Under the pieces are notes generated by a model. The model saw only the letters and a list, made by a program, of their open reading frames with translations, ran no database searches and was not told where the DNA came from. A DNA stretch of 40,179 nt from Lentisphaerota bacterium. Lineage in GTDB: Bacteria; Verrucomicrobiota; Lentisphaeria; Victivallales; Victivallaceae. This document shows positions 17,701 to 25,574 of the stretch, one piece after another. The DNA lies in contig SUWE01000022.1 of NCBI GenBank assembly GCA_015061615.1, positions 1 to 40,179 of the forward strand, read 5' to 3'. The translations under genes were made by a program, and so were the position numbers. Each line of letters starts with the position of its first letter. Position 1 is the first letter of the stretch.

Positions 17701-19678
17701 TTTCCATACCCCATGCAAATCCCTGCTCAAAACCTTTGCCAACATTGCCTTCACCGTAGTAAAAGTCGCCCCAGGTGCCGTTCAGACCGCCGAGCATGGC
17801 GACGACGACCGGGTCGTATTCATAGAGTTTTGCCATATTCTCTGCGGCACGCTCGTGGGCGCCGAGCCAGTAGCCTTCCCAGCCGCCGAGAGTTCCGGCA
17901 AGTTTTACATCTCTGAGCCATGAAGCACGCGGCTGACGGTTGATAAAGTTGGCATATTCCGCACGTTTGAAGAATTTGGCATAAGCATCGAGCAGAGTTC
18001 CGTCACTCATCATCCAGAGTGAGGATATTGTCTCATTTTTCTTATCGCCCAGATTGACCGTTGCAAAGCAGAGGCGCAGACCGTTGGCAAGGAAATATTG
18101 CGTGGCGCGGTCGCCTTCGGGATTGGTTCCCAGCGGCATGAAGATACCGTTCCAGGTGGTCAGAGTTTCAAAGAGAGTCTTTTTGCCGTTTGCCGCTTCA
18201 AAAGAGAGAGTAGCGGCACCGTCAATAATCTTTTCTCCGACAACTTCGCTGGCGGCAAGGCGTTCCAGACGGTGATGACCGCCCCATGATTCATAATAAC
18301 CGTCGCGGCGGAAATCTTTATTGAAGACAGTTTGAGTGGAAAGGCGCAGAAATGCCTTTTCTTTCACCTTGCTGTCATCGACGGTGACGGTGGTGAGGAT
18401 TCCGCTGTTGTCAATGGCTACTTCGTAATTCAAGACCACACCGGGGAGCTTCGGGTTGACGGCACGGTATTTCACTTTGCCGTCAGAGAAAGTGAAGTTG
18501 CTGATTTTGTCGCTGTACGCATCAGCCACGATATCTTTTTTGCGATATGAAAGGACATAGGTCATGAACTTTTTGAGAGCGATAAGTTCGCCTTTGAAGC
18601 GGATATCGGAAAGTATACCGTTGTCTTTGCAGATTTTGAAGGAGTATTCGCCGTTTTTGAGTGTCACATAGTTTTTACCGTTATCTTTCGGCAGCGCTCT
18701 GCCCTCATCGTAAGCGCGTTCACTGAATTTGGCAAGCTCTTTGCTGTCGGGGATATATCCGGTAAACTCCGCTTCCGCTATACGGATGGGGAAATCCTGA
18801 CGGGTACGGATGGGGGAAAGTTTGATATAGCGGGCGGCAAAGGGCATTTTGAAAGTGTAAAGTTGCCGTTTGCCGACCATTTTCATATCGCTGATACTGC
18901 CGGCGGGGAAATATTTTTTGCCGTCGATACTCGCTGAAATATTGGCACTGCGGAAGTTCTGACCGGCTTCTTTGCCTGAAGCGGTAAGTTTAAGTTCGGT
19001 AATCACATGGATAGTGCCGAGATCAAAATCAAAAACCGGTTCCACATTGCCGTAACCGCGGAAATGGATATCAAAATCGGTTTTGCCGTCGGTCAGTGCC
19101 TGGGCGGTATCCGGACCGTCGGTGGGAACAGCGTTGATTTTGTAACTGCGCACTGTGATCTTGCGGGGGGAGTTATCCGCAAATTTCGGCAGGAAACGGA
19201 TGTTGGAAATTTCCAGAGATTTTTTCGGGTCATCCAGATTCTGATAGGGATAGACTCTGAACCCTCTCATTTCGGTAAAGCCGAGTTTTTCAGAGGCTTT
19301 CCAGATACGGGTGTCGAAAGGAATTTCGACTTTCTGCCACTCTTTGCCGTTACCGCCTGAAAAATCGGTGTAGATCGCACCGCCCGGGGTGTTGATGTAG
19401 AAGCAGACCGCAGGATTGCCCGGATAGAATTTCTGACGGAACTCAAAAGCGATTCCCCGGTAATCGGAAAGTTTCACCGGTTTGTCAGGTATCCCGTGGA
19501 TTCCCTGCCACTGAGCTTTTTCCACAGGAGTACAGCGGTAGTATGTACGGTTGCCCACGGTGATTTTTTCCACTTTCGGCGGCAGAGTTTTGCCGCCTGA
19601 ACCCTTGAATGTAAAATTGATCTCTTCTGCACCAAGCACAAGGGCGAGCATGGCGGCAAAAATTGATAAATATTTCAT
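14744..19678 (-). CDS. Giant secreted multidomain glycoside-hydrolase-like protein
   Basis: 1644 aa from the ATG at 19678 (MKYLSIFAAMLALVLG, signal peptide); an upstream ATG at 19693 would add five residues, but AAAGG sits just before the chosen start. Domains by eye, numbered from the upstream ATG: ~25-168, a jelly-roll module homologous to the whole 165-aa protein encoded next door; ~175-312, a discoidin (F5/8 C)-like carbohydrate-binding domain; ~340-580, a beta-sandwich; ~590-880, a TIM-barrel-like region with GLDLDVFYLDGG, whose Asp residues could be catalytic; several beta domains; ~1490-1649, a CBM9/DOMON-like module. The architecture suggests a cell-surface or periplasmic enzyme on a complex glycan, but no family is identified. 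Last gene of the LacI operon. Confidence 0.88.
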   Translation of the reverse strand: MKYLSIFAAMLALVLGAEEINFTFKGSGGKTLPPKVEKITVGNRTYYRCTPVEKAQWQGIHGIPDKPVKLSDYRGIAFEFRQKFYPGNPAVCFYINTPGGAIYTDFSGGNGKEWQKVEIPFDTRIWKASEKLGFTEMRGFRVYPYQNLDDPKKSLEISNIRFLPKFADNSPRKITVRSYKINAVPTDGPDTAQALTDGKTDFDIHFRGYGNVEPVFDFDLGTIHVITELKLTASGKEAGQNFRSANISASIDGKKYFPAGSISDMKMVGKRQLYTFKMPFAARYIKLSPIRTRQDFPIRIAEAEFTGYIPDSKELAKFSERAYDEGRALPKDNGKNYVTLKNGEYSFKICKDNGILSDIRFKGELIALKKFMTYVLSYRKKDIVADAYSDKISNFTFSDGKVKYRAVNPKLPGVVLNYEVAIDNSGILTTVTVDDSKVKEKAFLRLSTQTVFNKDFRRDGYYESWGGHHRLERLAASEVVGEKIIDGAATLSFEAANGKKTLFETLTTWNGIFMPLGTNPEGDRATQYFLANGLRLCFATVNLGDKKNETISSLWMMSDGTLLDAYAKFFKRAEYANFINRQPRASWLRDVKLAGTLGGWEGYWLGAHERAAENMAKLYEYDPVVVAMLGGLNGTWGDFYYGEGNVGKGFEQGFAWGMESTAKALRERYQNLRKINPTLKLGVYNWLWSAGANSNIFAKHPDWFISKTREGSAANYFPGAEIVLNFLRKFSHEASRKDAVDTICKQMNGLDLDVFYLDGGTVGAFAEDWENMKRDEMTGSLFMHDEIRRRMMKDNPERAVFFNVPYNPQGDFGFLESFSDIVSNWRNGAINMYKFKLFQHRNKLHYPIYIYWIGTTNGPLEDYMIGTGLLPSLHSRGKRVGDVGYISARHQVRQLELVEAGIKPNWRFDADTTLESFPMKQEKSAFIFLKNHAKETKKELISFNAAPFGFDPAKPVYTYAVRVKNANDYECGFGEPAIREAYEKNNWISDRVTVPVYMGEVKIVNGRISAELELPSNIAVLYTLTQVPAFVWSYRGHPTYHRISGMPGFTVTGDYDKLTVDSEEKNSEIAVIIPEGKVPANITVNGEAAKWNYFRDNGVMLAVVKIPAAGKSEVKAAFADAEKLSGTLELKVRRFGYNMRAVLTVPESYDGKEVALSISDGENTVYSKNIKVVSGKNNISIKLPTTTLDARYVITAGLPGNPAATAKSTVRALARKTELQEVMQSQKELPVEKACDVDVKGMKVSKVISIGTENCSDAKVDPQTLSVDVKTRNQMATYWNKTAGALELNNVKRYLKIKMASNLWVNNKYGSSSSGRHSPRHDNPAHYIGLFLDFGTKEGYTIRAAGAYGKFNVENKTVLFNYGAKRLPQYYWMFNDMARSQTIKEVTVWLDLWNIGAPANWDNRLLISAVMTHCSANKNISFQILDTADALPAGEKAEDVLSLTKKEAKVTVKAPKVAKKPTWAEWKNIPAAGVAHDLLDRVAKPKFPMTAKVAHDGKNLYFYYDIVEKADKIFDCRTGDNGLPFFGDSVEALVAFNNDPGMFFHTVVDAKGNTYKERYTGDSALKHKAKKNIIFPSKHELDVKNPAHWQAMFIVPLKEIGVTKASGTKLHFNMMHNRLNDGKMVNSALGAKYYSGDQYTMVLE

Positions 19679-19724
19679 TGTTTTACCTTTCATTTTTCAG
19701 AAAAAAAGGCACAACGACCCTGAA

Positions 19725-19753
19725 CTGCGGGAAAAATTCCGACTTTCCCGCAG
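19725..19753. other. Intergenic hairpin between the 165-aa and 1644-aa genes
   Basis: CTGCGGGAAA (19725-19734) pairs with TTTCCCGCAG (19744-19753). There is no T-run on the minus strand where the operon is transcribed, so it is more likely an mRNA-stabilising or processing hairpin separating a short 5' gene from the giant one than a terminator. Confidence 0.5.
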
Positions 19754-19779
19754 CTTTTTCTGCTTGAAAATCCTGTTTC

Positions 19780-20277
19780 TTACTCTTTTTCGATCAGCTC
19801 GAAGTTGGCGATCTCCATATATTTTGAGGGATCGTTCAGTGACTGGAAGGGGTAGATCACCACGCGGGTGAGTGTTCCTTCAAAGGATTTTGCCCCCTGC
19901 CATTTTTTGACATCAAAGGGAATTTCGATGTGCTGCCAGTCTTTGCCGTTGCCAGCATTGAAAGTGGTATAATAATTGCCGTTTGAAGTGTGGAAATAGA
20001 TGACGGTCGCGCAATTTCCGGGATAGCACTTCTGTTTGATGTCAAAAGATACACCTTTGAATTTATTCAGGTCAACTTTGACGGAAGACGTTCCGATCAT
20101 GCCCTGCCACGGACCTTTGGCAGTCGGAGTACAGCGGTATGAGACCCAGTCTTCATCTTTGATCTCTTCAACTTTGGGGGCGGCGATCTTTTCAGCTTTG
20201 CCTTTCCAGTTGAATTTGATTTCATCGGCAGTGAGAGTCAATGCCGCCATTGCGATAAGGAACAATACTTTTTTCAT
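19780..20277 (-). CDS. Small secreted protein equal to the N-terminal module of the 1644-aa protein
   Basis: 165 aa with a signal peptide (MKKVLFLIAMAALTLTA). The mature part aligns end to end with residues ~22-168 of the downstream giant protein: EIKFNWKGKAEK/EINFTFKGSGGK, YRCTPTAKGPWQGMIG/YRCTPVEKAQWQGIHG, KCYPGNCATVIYFHT/KFYPGNPAVCFYINT, GNGKDWQHIEIPFD/GNGKEWQKVEIPFD. It looks like a CBM-type jelly roll. It is probably a free glycan-binding module made from the same duplication; the sugar it binds is not known. AAAGG precedes the start. Sits between the prepilin-like gene (40-base gap) and the giant gene. Confidence 0.87.
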   Translation of the reverse strand: MKKVLFLIAMAALTLTADEIKFNWKGKAEKIAAPKVEEIKDEDWVSYRCTPTAKGPWQGMIGTSSVKVDLNKFKGVSFDIKQKCYPGNCATVIYFHTSNGNYYTTFNAGNGKDWQHIEIPFDVKKWQGAKSFEGTLTRVVIYPFQSLNDPSKYMEIANFELIEKE

Positions 20278-20317
20278 TTTTCTGATACCTTTCTATTCAG
20301 GGTTAAGTTAAATTTTA

Positions 20318-20959
20318 TTACAACTCTTCATAACGGTTGCCGTATTTATCCTTGAGAGTCTGATAACCGAATGCTTTTGCAGTAGCTTCTTTAGGTACTT
20401 CGGTTTCCTTTGCGGCAGCATCCACGTGCATATCACCGAAACAGGCATTCATTTTGCGGGAGTGGCGGAAAGAGATCGTTCCGGTGCTCAGAGTGTCAAC
20501 AGCACATCCGTCTGTTTCAGTTTGTTTGCTGTCGCCGTAAAGGATGGTTCTGCCTGCATTCCAGAGATTTTTGCTGGAATGCGGTTTGGTGACAGAATAA
20601 CTGTTGTAATAGCCGAATGCCGCATAAGTACGGTAATGCGACCACACTGACGCAGGATCAAAAGTTGCATATTCAGTTGACGGACAATAGAATGAATTCA
20701 TATTCAGCCCTGCATCTGCTTTGAGCAATCCCATGATCCAGCGGTGATCATTGCTGTAAATGGGAGAAGGGAATACCTCATAATTATCTTCATACATGGT
20801 CGCCATCAAGCCGATTTGCTTGAGGTTGTTGATACAGCTTGCACTTCTGCCGCGCTCACGGGCGCTGTTGAGTGCCGGGAGCAGGATAGCTGCCAGAATC
20901 GCAATAATTGCGATAACGACCAGCAGTTCGATCAGGGTGAAATTTTTTGTTTTTTTCAT
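20318..20959 (-). CDS. Prepilin-like protein (LacI/GH2 operon)
   Basis: 213 aa with a very short six-residue leader (MKKTKN) before [16 protein letters not shown] and [13 protein letters not shown]. The residue before Phe+1 is Asn rather than Gly. The tail has [12 protein letters not shown], an H-X9-D motif with Met in place of the final Gly. A cysteine-bearing segment [12 protein letters not shown] lies near residue 80. AAAGGAGG is placed seven bases before the ATG. Twenty bases after the beta-mannosidase gene and 40 before the 165-aa gene. As with its two relatives in this window, export and assembly by a type II secretion-like system is the family-based expectation; its particular role is unknown. 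Confidence 0.9.
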   Translation of the reverse strand: MKKTKNFTLIELLVVIAIIAILAAILLPALNSARERGRSASCINNLKQIGLMATMYEDNYEVFPSPIYSNDHRWIMGLLKADAGLNMNSFYCPSTEYATFDPASVWSHYRTYAAFGYYNSYSVTKPHSSKNLWNAGRTILYGDSKQTETDGCAVDTLSTGTISFRHSRKMNACFGDMHVDAAAKETEVPKEATAKAFGYQTLKDKYGNRYEEL

Positions 20960-20979
20960 TTGGGAACCTCCTTTTTTGA

Positions 20980-23433
20980 TCAGTTTTTAATGGAAACTTT
21001 TTGATTGAGGGAACTTATTTTTAATTCCGCACCGTCTGCCTTGCCGCAGAATTCCACGATACGGGTCTCTCCGGGAGCAAGGGTGAGGAAGTTATCTTTG
21101 AAAAGCACCGCTTTATCAGGCAGAGACGGGAAACTCAACTGAATATTGAATGCCACACTGCTGCCTGTATTTTTGACAATGACACTGTTTCCGGAAACTT
21201 CAGCGGAAACTTCACATGCCGGAACTTCAAAGAATTTTTTGAAATCAGGCGCACCGTAAATGCGGACTCCGGCGTATTTGCCGTCAAGGGTCAGGAACAC
21301 GGCGGTCAAACCTTCGGGAACAGATTCATTGATTTTGTCAAGCAGAAAAGTTCCCGCTTCCCATGAGCCCTCTGTTTCCTTTGTGAAAAGAGTTCTGCCG
21401 TCGGCACTTACCGCCTTGAGTGCGGCTTTTCCGGTAAATCCGCGGTCACTGGTGATATACCATTCGGCGGCAAGTTTCCCGTCTTTGACTGCCCATGACT
21501 CATCTTTCAGCGAAAGCAGTACCGGAGCATTCGCCTCTTTAAGGGTATAAAAACTCATTTTCGGCAGACCGTAGTAGTCGATGACGTTCCATGAAGCAGT
21601 CGGCCACGGTTCGTTGTACTGCCAGAAAATACATCCGCTGGCTTTGGGAGCAAGTCTGCGGTAGTGCTGCATGATGTAACCGATGGTATCTGCCTGACTG
21701 AAAAGTGAGGCGGCGCAGAACTGTTCCATATTTTCCACATCAAAAAATTCATTCACCGGACGGTACAGACTGTTCAACCCCTCTTTGTTGAAGAAGTGGT
21801 AATCCATCGACGGTCCTGACATTGCTTCAAGCTCCTTTTCCGGAATAAAGCGTTTTACTGATTCATAGACCGGAGTACCGTTGCAGCCGAGTTCACTGGC
21901 GAACTGACGGAAGTGGGTATTCCACTCACCGTGACTGCGGTAGTGCCACGGGCCGTGGTGTCTTTCCCCCGGACGGGAAAGGTCGGGGGATGTGGTGTGA
22001 TAGGGCAATCCCGGAGCAAGTTCGGCAACCAGTTCGCCATACTGTTTAAGCATGGGACTGTCGGGAATTTCACCGTAATAAAGCAGTTCATTGCCGCCGC
22101 AGAAAAGCGTTATGGAAACGTGATTGCGCAGATTTTTGATGATGGCAGTACCCTCTCTGCGGGTCCGGGCGAGGAACTCTGCAGATTTATCATACTGACT
22201 GCATGCGTGCAGGAACTCCTGCCACACCATGATACCGGCACGGTCGCACGCTTCGTAGAAAGCATCTTTTTCAATGACACCGCCGCCCCAGATGCGGAAA
22301 AGGTTGATTCCCGCCGTTTTTGCCGCCTGCACAAGGTGCTGATAACCTTCGGCAGTCGCCTGTGAGAAATCCAGTTCCGCAGGAACATAGTTAACTCCGC
22401 GCGCGAAGACCGGCTTGCCGTTGATATTGAAGGTGAGGTTGCGGGCATTTTCCGGTGAATCCGGATTGCGGGTCATCTTCACCGTCTTGAATCCGGCGAC
22501 TTTGCTTTCAGTGCAGTCGCCAAGAGTAAGGGTGAGTTTGTAAAGATTCTGTTCACCTTCGCCGTTGGGATACCACAATTTCAAATCTTCCGGCAGCGGG
22601 AGTTCAAAGGAAAATTTGTTATTTCCCGCTTCCAGAGCAACTTTTTTCTCAAAGGATACACTTTTGCCTGTAAAGTTTTCCGGTTCAAGGGTGACAGAGA
22701 GGTTTTCTTCGCAATCAAAACGGTTTTCAACTTCCATTTCCAGAACCGCTTTTCTGCCGTCGAATTTGAGGAAACTGTCGGAAATGCGGCACTTTTCGTA
22801 GCTGATGAGTGTCACTGAATCAACAATGCCCATCGGCTGATAGCGGCGCGACCAGTCCCAGCCGAAACCGATCTGGGTGCGGCGGAATTGGGCAAAATCC
22901 GCCGGACGGTCGGAAAGGTGGTTGGGCAGACCGTCCGGAGCAGGCGCAAAGAGTACGGAAATGACGTTTTCACCGTCGGATTTCACATTTTCGGTGATAT
23001 CGAAGGTCAATCCGTAAGAGGCACATGAGTGTTCGGTGATATATTCACCGTTGACGAAGAATACCGCTTTGTAGTCCACGCGGGCGAAGTTCAGCAGAAT
23101 ACGGCGGTTTTTCCAGTTTTCCGGAAGTGTGAAAAATTTGCGGAATGCCCACGAATAATTTTCCGAAAAGCGCGAAAACTCAAGATTCCGTCCGAAAAAC
23201 GGGTCAAACTCCGCCTGACCGTTCTCTTTGAGAAAGGTGCGGTCACTGCCGGGAACCGTTCCCTGCATCACCCACGGGAGTTTTTTTCCGGTGATGAAAC
23301 CGGAACTTGCCGCGCTTTCTCTGCCCATCTGATGCAAAGTCCGCGGGATACGGGTTTTGGCATGTTCATCGAGTGAAAGGAAGTAGTCCCCTTCCCAAAT
23401 GCCGTTCAAAAGAATTTTTTCCATAGTCATCAT
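20980..23433 (-). CDS. GH2 beta-mannosidase-like glycoside hydrolase
   Basis: 817 aa, no signal peptide, so probably cytoplasmic. The GH2 order is visible: N-terminal sugar-binding jelly roll (~1-210, with WDWSRRYQP), an Ig-like domain (~215-320), and a TIM barrel (~330-640). Glu449 in FCGGNE is the expected acid/base and Glu514 in FASELG the expected nucleophile. NLFRIWGGG and FWQYNEPWP are typical of beta-mannosidases rather than beta-galactosidases. It would release mannose from beta-1,4-mannooligosaccharides. Stop of the LacI gene and start overlap as TAATG; two further in-frame ATGs follow (23430, 23424), and AAGGA favours the second. With GH130 in the neighbouring operon this points to beta-mannan-type substrates. 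Confidence 0.92.
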   Translation of the reverse strand: MMTMEKILLNGIWEGDYFLSLDEHAKTRIPRTLHQMGRESAASSGFITGKKLPWVMQGTVPGSDRTFLKENGQAEFDPFFGRNLEFSRFSENYSWAFRKFFTLPENWKNRRILLNFARVDYKAVFFVNGEYITEHSCASYGLTFDITENVKSDGENVISVLFAPAPDGLPNHLSDRPADFAQFRRTQIGFGWDWSRRYQPMGIVDSVTLISYEKCRISDSFLKFDGRKAVLEMEVENRFDCEENLSVTLEPENFTGKSVSFEKKVALEAGNNKFSFELPLPEDLKLWYPNGEGEQNLYKLTLTLGDCTESKVAGFKTVKMTRNPDSPENARNLTFNINGKPVFARGVNYVPAELDFSQATAEGYQHLVQAAKTAGINLFRIWGGGVIEKDAFYEACDRAGIMVWQEFLHACSQYDKSAEFLARTRREGTAIIKNLRNHVSITLFCGGNELLYYGEIPDSPMLKQYGELVAELAPGLPYHTTSPDLSRPGERHHGPWHYRSHGEWNTHFRQFASELGCNGTPVYESVKRFIPEKELEAMSGPSMDYHFFNKEGLNSLYRPVNEFFDVENMEQFCAASLFSQADTIGYIMQHYRRLAPKASGCIFWQYNEPWPTASWNVIDYYGLPKMSFYTLKEANAPVLLSLKDESWAVKDGKLAAEWYITSDRGFTGKAALKAVSADGRTLFTKETEGSWEAGTFLLDKINESVPEGLTAVFLTLDGKYAGVRIYGAPDFKKFFEVPACEVSAEVSGNSVIVKNTGSSVAFNIQLSFPSLPDKAVLFKDNFLTLAPGETRIVEFCGKADGAELKISSLNQKVSIKN

Positions 23434-24407
23434 TATCCTTGATTCAATAATGCCACGCTGTCTCTTTTCAGCAGTTCCGGCATCAATACCACATCTTCAG
23501 CCGAACCATCGGCAATTTTTTTCAGCAATACTCTTGCAGCGGATTCCCCCTGCACAAAATCCGGCTGGCGGACTGTTGTCAAGGCAGGGCGCACCAGACT
23601 GCCGAACTCCTCACCGTCGGCACCGATAACGGAGATATCTTCCGGAACACGCAGATTTCTATCCTGCGCCGCGCCCATGAGTTCAATGGCAGCAATGTCG
23701 GAGTAAGCGACAAAGGCGGTGATTTTATCGTCAAGTGACAATCCCCAATCAAGAAATTCACTGCCGGTACGGAAATCCGGCGGAGCAAAAAAGAGTTCCG
23801 CTTTACCATTTGCCACCGCCTTTTCTGCGCCGAGCTGTTTATTTCTGTCCGCGCCGCACTGGACGGCGATTTTTCTGTGTCCGTTGGCGGTCAGGTATTT
23901 CACCGCAAGAAAATTGAGTTTCACCCCATCGACATAAACTGACGGGATATCAGGATACGGACTTTTGAATCCGAGCGCCGTCACCGGGTGGTGTTTATTG
24001 AGTTCAAGCACTTCGTCAAACGCGTCATAATATACTCCGAGCAGGATAACTCCGTCGATCTGACGCCCGGCAAGCTGACGGCACTTTTCGCAGAACTCCT
24101 GACGGTTGCGGTAACGGCAAAAGAGCATACTGTAACTTTCCTGATTGAACTCATTTTCCAGACCGGAAAGAATGTTGAAGGCAAATGAACCGTTGATTTC
24201 GGGGAAAAGCACCGCCACCGTGTAGGTTATCCCTTTGCGCAGAGCCTTGCCCGCGACATTGGGAACATAGTTGAGTTCGCGCGCCGCCGCAAGAATACGC
24301 TCCTGCGTCTGCGCACTGACTTTGTGCAGTCCGGTCTTGTTCAATACATAACTTACGGTACTGACTCCGACCCCTGCACGGGCGGCGATATCACTCAATC
24401 TTGCCAT
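23433..24407 (-). CDS. LacI-family transcriptional regulator
   Basis: 324 aa. The N-terminal HTH and hinge are canonical: LSDIAARAGVGVSTVSYVLNKT at ~4-25 and NYVPNVAGKALRKG at ~46-59. A periplasmic-binding-protein-like sensor domain follows to the end (VAVLFPEINGSFAFNILSGLENEF, DGVILLGVYYDAF, DISVIGADGEEFGSLVRPALTTVRQP). It is the first gene of the operon carrying GH2, the prepilin-like protein and the secreted hydrolase. A perfect 14-bp palindrome lies 20 bases upstream of its start, between promoter and gene, so autorepression together with control of the whole operon is likely. The inducer is probably a mannose-containing oligosaccharide, by context only. Confidence 0.94.
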   Translation of the reverse strand: MARLSDIAARAGVGVSTVSYVLNKTGLHKVSAQTQERILAAARELNYVPNVAGKALRKGITYTVAVLFPEINGSFAFNILSGLENEFNQESYSMLFCRYRNRQEFCEKCRQLAGRQIDGVILLGVYYDAFDEVLELNKHHPVTALGFKSPYPDIPSVYVDGVKLNFLAVKYLTANGHRKIAVQCGADRNKQLGAEKAVANGKAELFFAPPDFRTGSEFLDWGLSLDDKITAFVAYSDIAAIELMGAAQDRNLRVPEDISVIGADGEEFGSLVRPALTTVRQPDFVQGESAARVLLKKIADGSAEDVVLMPELLKRDSVALLNQG

Positions 24408-24426
24408 GTGTTACCCTGATTAATTG

Positions 24427-24440
24427 GTGAAACGTTTCAC
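24427..24440. promoter_or_regulatory. LacI-type operator
   Basis: GTGAAACGTTTCAC is a perfect palindrome with the central CG typical of LacI-family sites. It lies downstream of the predicted -10 box, where bound repressor would block elongation or initiation of the operon. Confidence 0.85.
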
Positions 24441-24454
24441 TAAATCCTAACTAT

Positions 24455-24483
24455 AATGTAACACACAAATTTTTCTTTTTCAA
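24455..24483 (-). promoter_or_regulatory. Predicted promoter of the LacI/GH2 operon
   Basis: On the minus strand TTGAAA (24483-24478), a 17-bp spacer and TACATT (24460-24455). The -35 box directly abuts the end of the inverted-repeat element that starts at 24484. Confidence 0.6.
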
Positions 24484-24682
24484 GAGCCAATTTCAAAAAT
24501 AATTCAAAAAGAGATTAAAAAATCAGCGTTGATGAGATCAAAGCGGTAGTTTGATCCGCCGTCGCCATTCGAGCTATGGCGAGACAAGGCGTGGCTATTG
24601 AATAAATAACCACCGGAAACGCCCCGCTTTAAGATCGCAGCGATGAATTTTAAGAATTTTTGAGGACTTTTGAAATTGGCTC
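24484..24682. repeat. 199-bp imperfect inverted-repeat element with internal hairpins
   Basis: The ends are a perfect 15-bp inverted repeat (24484-24498 and 24668-24682), and weaker complementarity continues inward to AAAGCGG (24540-24546) against CCGCTTT (24624-24630). Inside lie two further hairpins: TCGCCAT/ATGGCGA (24562-24568, 24576-24582) and TGGCTATT/AATAACCA (24592-24599, 24605-24612). It contains no gene and no clear flanking target duplication. It could be a MITE-like element or a structured RNA. The rest of the 444-base gap between the LacI and YbjN genes (24683-24851) is AT-rich, with a possible TATATT -10 box at 24806-24811 but only a weak -35. Confidence 0.7.
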
Positions 24683-24851
24683 GATAAAAATATCCCTATC
24701 TTTTCCGCCGGTGACTGCTCATTATTTGATGAGCTTACGTCATGAAAACAGATAATTTTTCAAAAAAAATTGTTTTTTGTCATTTCCGCATAAAATATTT
24801 CTCTTTATATTACGTCTAAAGGTTGTAGAAATTTTCAACTGAGGTGATAAA

Positions 24852-25397
24852 ATGAACTTACTGCACTTTCTGGGTTCCCTCTGGAACCGCATCTCCGGCA
24901 GAGTACCGGAGAATAAGACTGATGATGAAGTACAATTCCGAAAAATGGCAAACCGCAACCGGCGCATGATGCGGCGCGCTCTGGATGCAAGCGGACTGAA
25001 ATATGATTTTGATAAAGATAATGAGTGTTTTGTGGTCGGTTTCCAGTCCGATGATGCCGGAAATGTATCCTTCCTGCTGTTGATACACTCCGGAATAAAC
25101 TCCTACCGTGCCGAAGCGATCGGCAGCAGGGTGGAAGATCTCAAACTTAAAGATGCAATTCTTTTCTGCAACAAGTGGAACAGCGAAAATCCCTTCCCCA
25201 GAGCTTATGTTGCCCCCGGCACAAATCATATTTCCGGCGACATGTTTCTGACTCTCGGTCTCGGTGCCGATAATGAGTATGTTCAGAAATTCATACTGCG
25301 CCACTTTCTTACGGAAAATTGCAGTTTCTTCAACGCCGCCGGACAATACGATTTTATAAAAAGCTCTGCGGCTCCCGCCTCTGCATCCGCTGAATGA
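24852..25397 (+). CDS. YbjN-domain protein
   Basis: 181 aa, soluble, no signal peptide. The central part has the YbjN family pattern: NECFVVGFQSDDAGNVSFLLLIHSG, LFCNKWNSENPFPRAYV and ISGDMFLTLGLGADNEYVQKFI, resembling the type III secretion chaperone-like fold. The family is of uncertain function; E. coli YbjN affects motility and stress phenotypes. The N-terminal ~30 residues are charged and the C-terminal tail is Ala/Ser-rich. GAGGTGA lies just before the ATG. It stands alone between the inverted-repeat element and the next promoter, and nothing in its neighbourhood explains its role. Confidence 0.85.
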   Translation: MNLLHFLGSLWNRISGRVPENKTDDEVQFRKMANRNRRMMRRALDASGLKYDFDKDNECFVVGFQSDDAGNVSFLLLIHSGINSYRAEAIGSRVEDLKLKDAILFCNKWNSENPFPRAYVAPGTNHISGDMFLTLGLGADNEYVQKFILRHFLTENCSFFNAAGQYDFIKSSAAPASASAE

Positions 25398-25405
25398 AGT
25401 GATTC

Positions 25406-25438
25406 CCGCAGGTTCATGATCAACTCATTTGCCTGCGG
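25406..25438 (+). other. Hairpin after the YbjN gene
   Basis: CCGCAGG (25406-25412) pairs with CCTGCGG (25432-25438) nine bases after the stop codon. Its loop is long (19 bases) and there is no T-run, so it is a weak candidate for a terminator or 3'-end stabiliser. Confidence 0.35.
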
Positions 25439-25508
25439 TCTTGGCACCCTTGACCAAACAAACTGCAGCTGAATGACGGTAACTGAGCATAATTCAGTAA
25501 AAAAAGAT

Positions 25509-25537
25509 TTGCAAACCGCCATTTACTGATGTATATT
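25509..25537 (+). promoter_or_regulatory. Predicted promoter of the 705-aa hydrolase/GT2/acyltransferase operon
   Basis: TTGCAA (25509-25514), 17-bp spacer, TATATT (25532-25537). A small dyad CTGAAT/ATTCAG (25469-25474, 25492-25497) sits just upstream and could be a regulator site. Confidence 0.65.
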
Positions 25538-25574
25538 ACCGAAAATACAAATTTTTTCAAAGAAAGGGTGTATA

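Noticed and set aside
19725-19753. Terminator between the 165-aa and 1644-aa genes
   Set aside because: The stem is good, but the T-run is on the wrong strand for the operon.
24484-24682. tRNA-like gene from the cloverleaf appearance
   Set aside because: Arm lengths, missing T-loop and D-loop consensus and missing acceptor end do not fit a tRNA.
24474-24692. Target-site duplication flanking the inverted-repeat element
   Set aside because: The bases on either side do not match convincingly, so mobility cannot be claimed from this copy alone.
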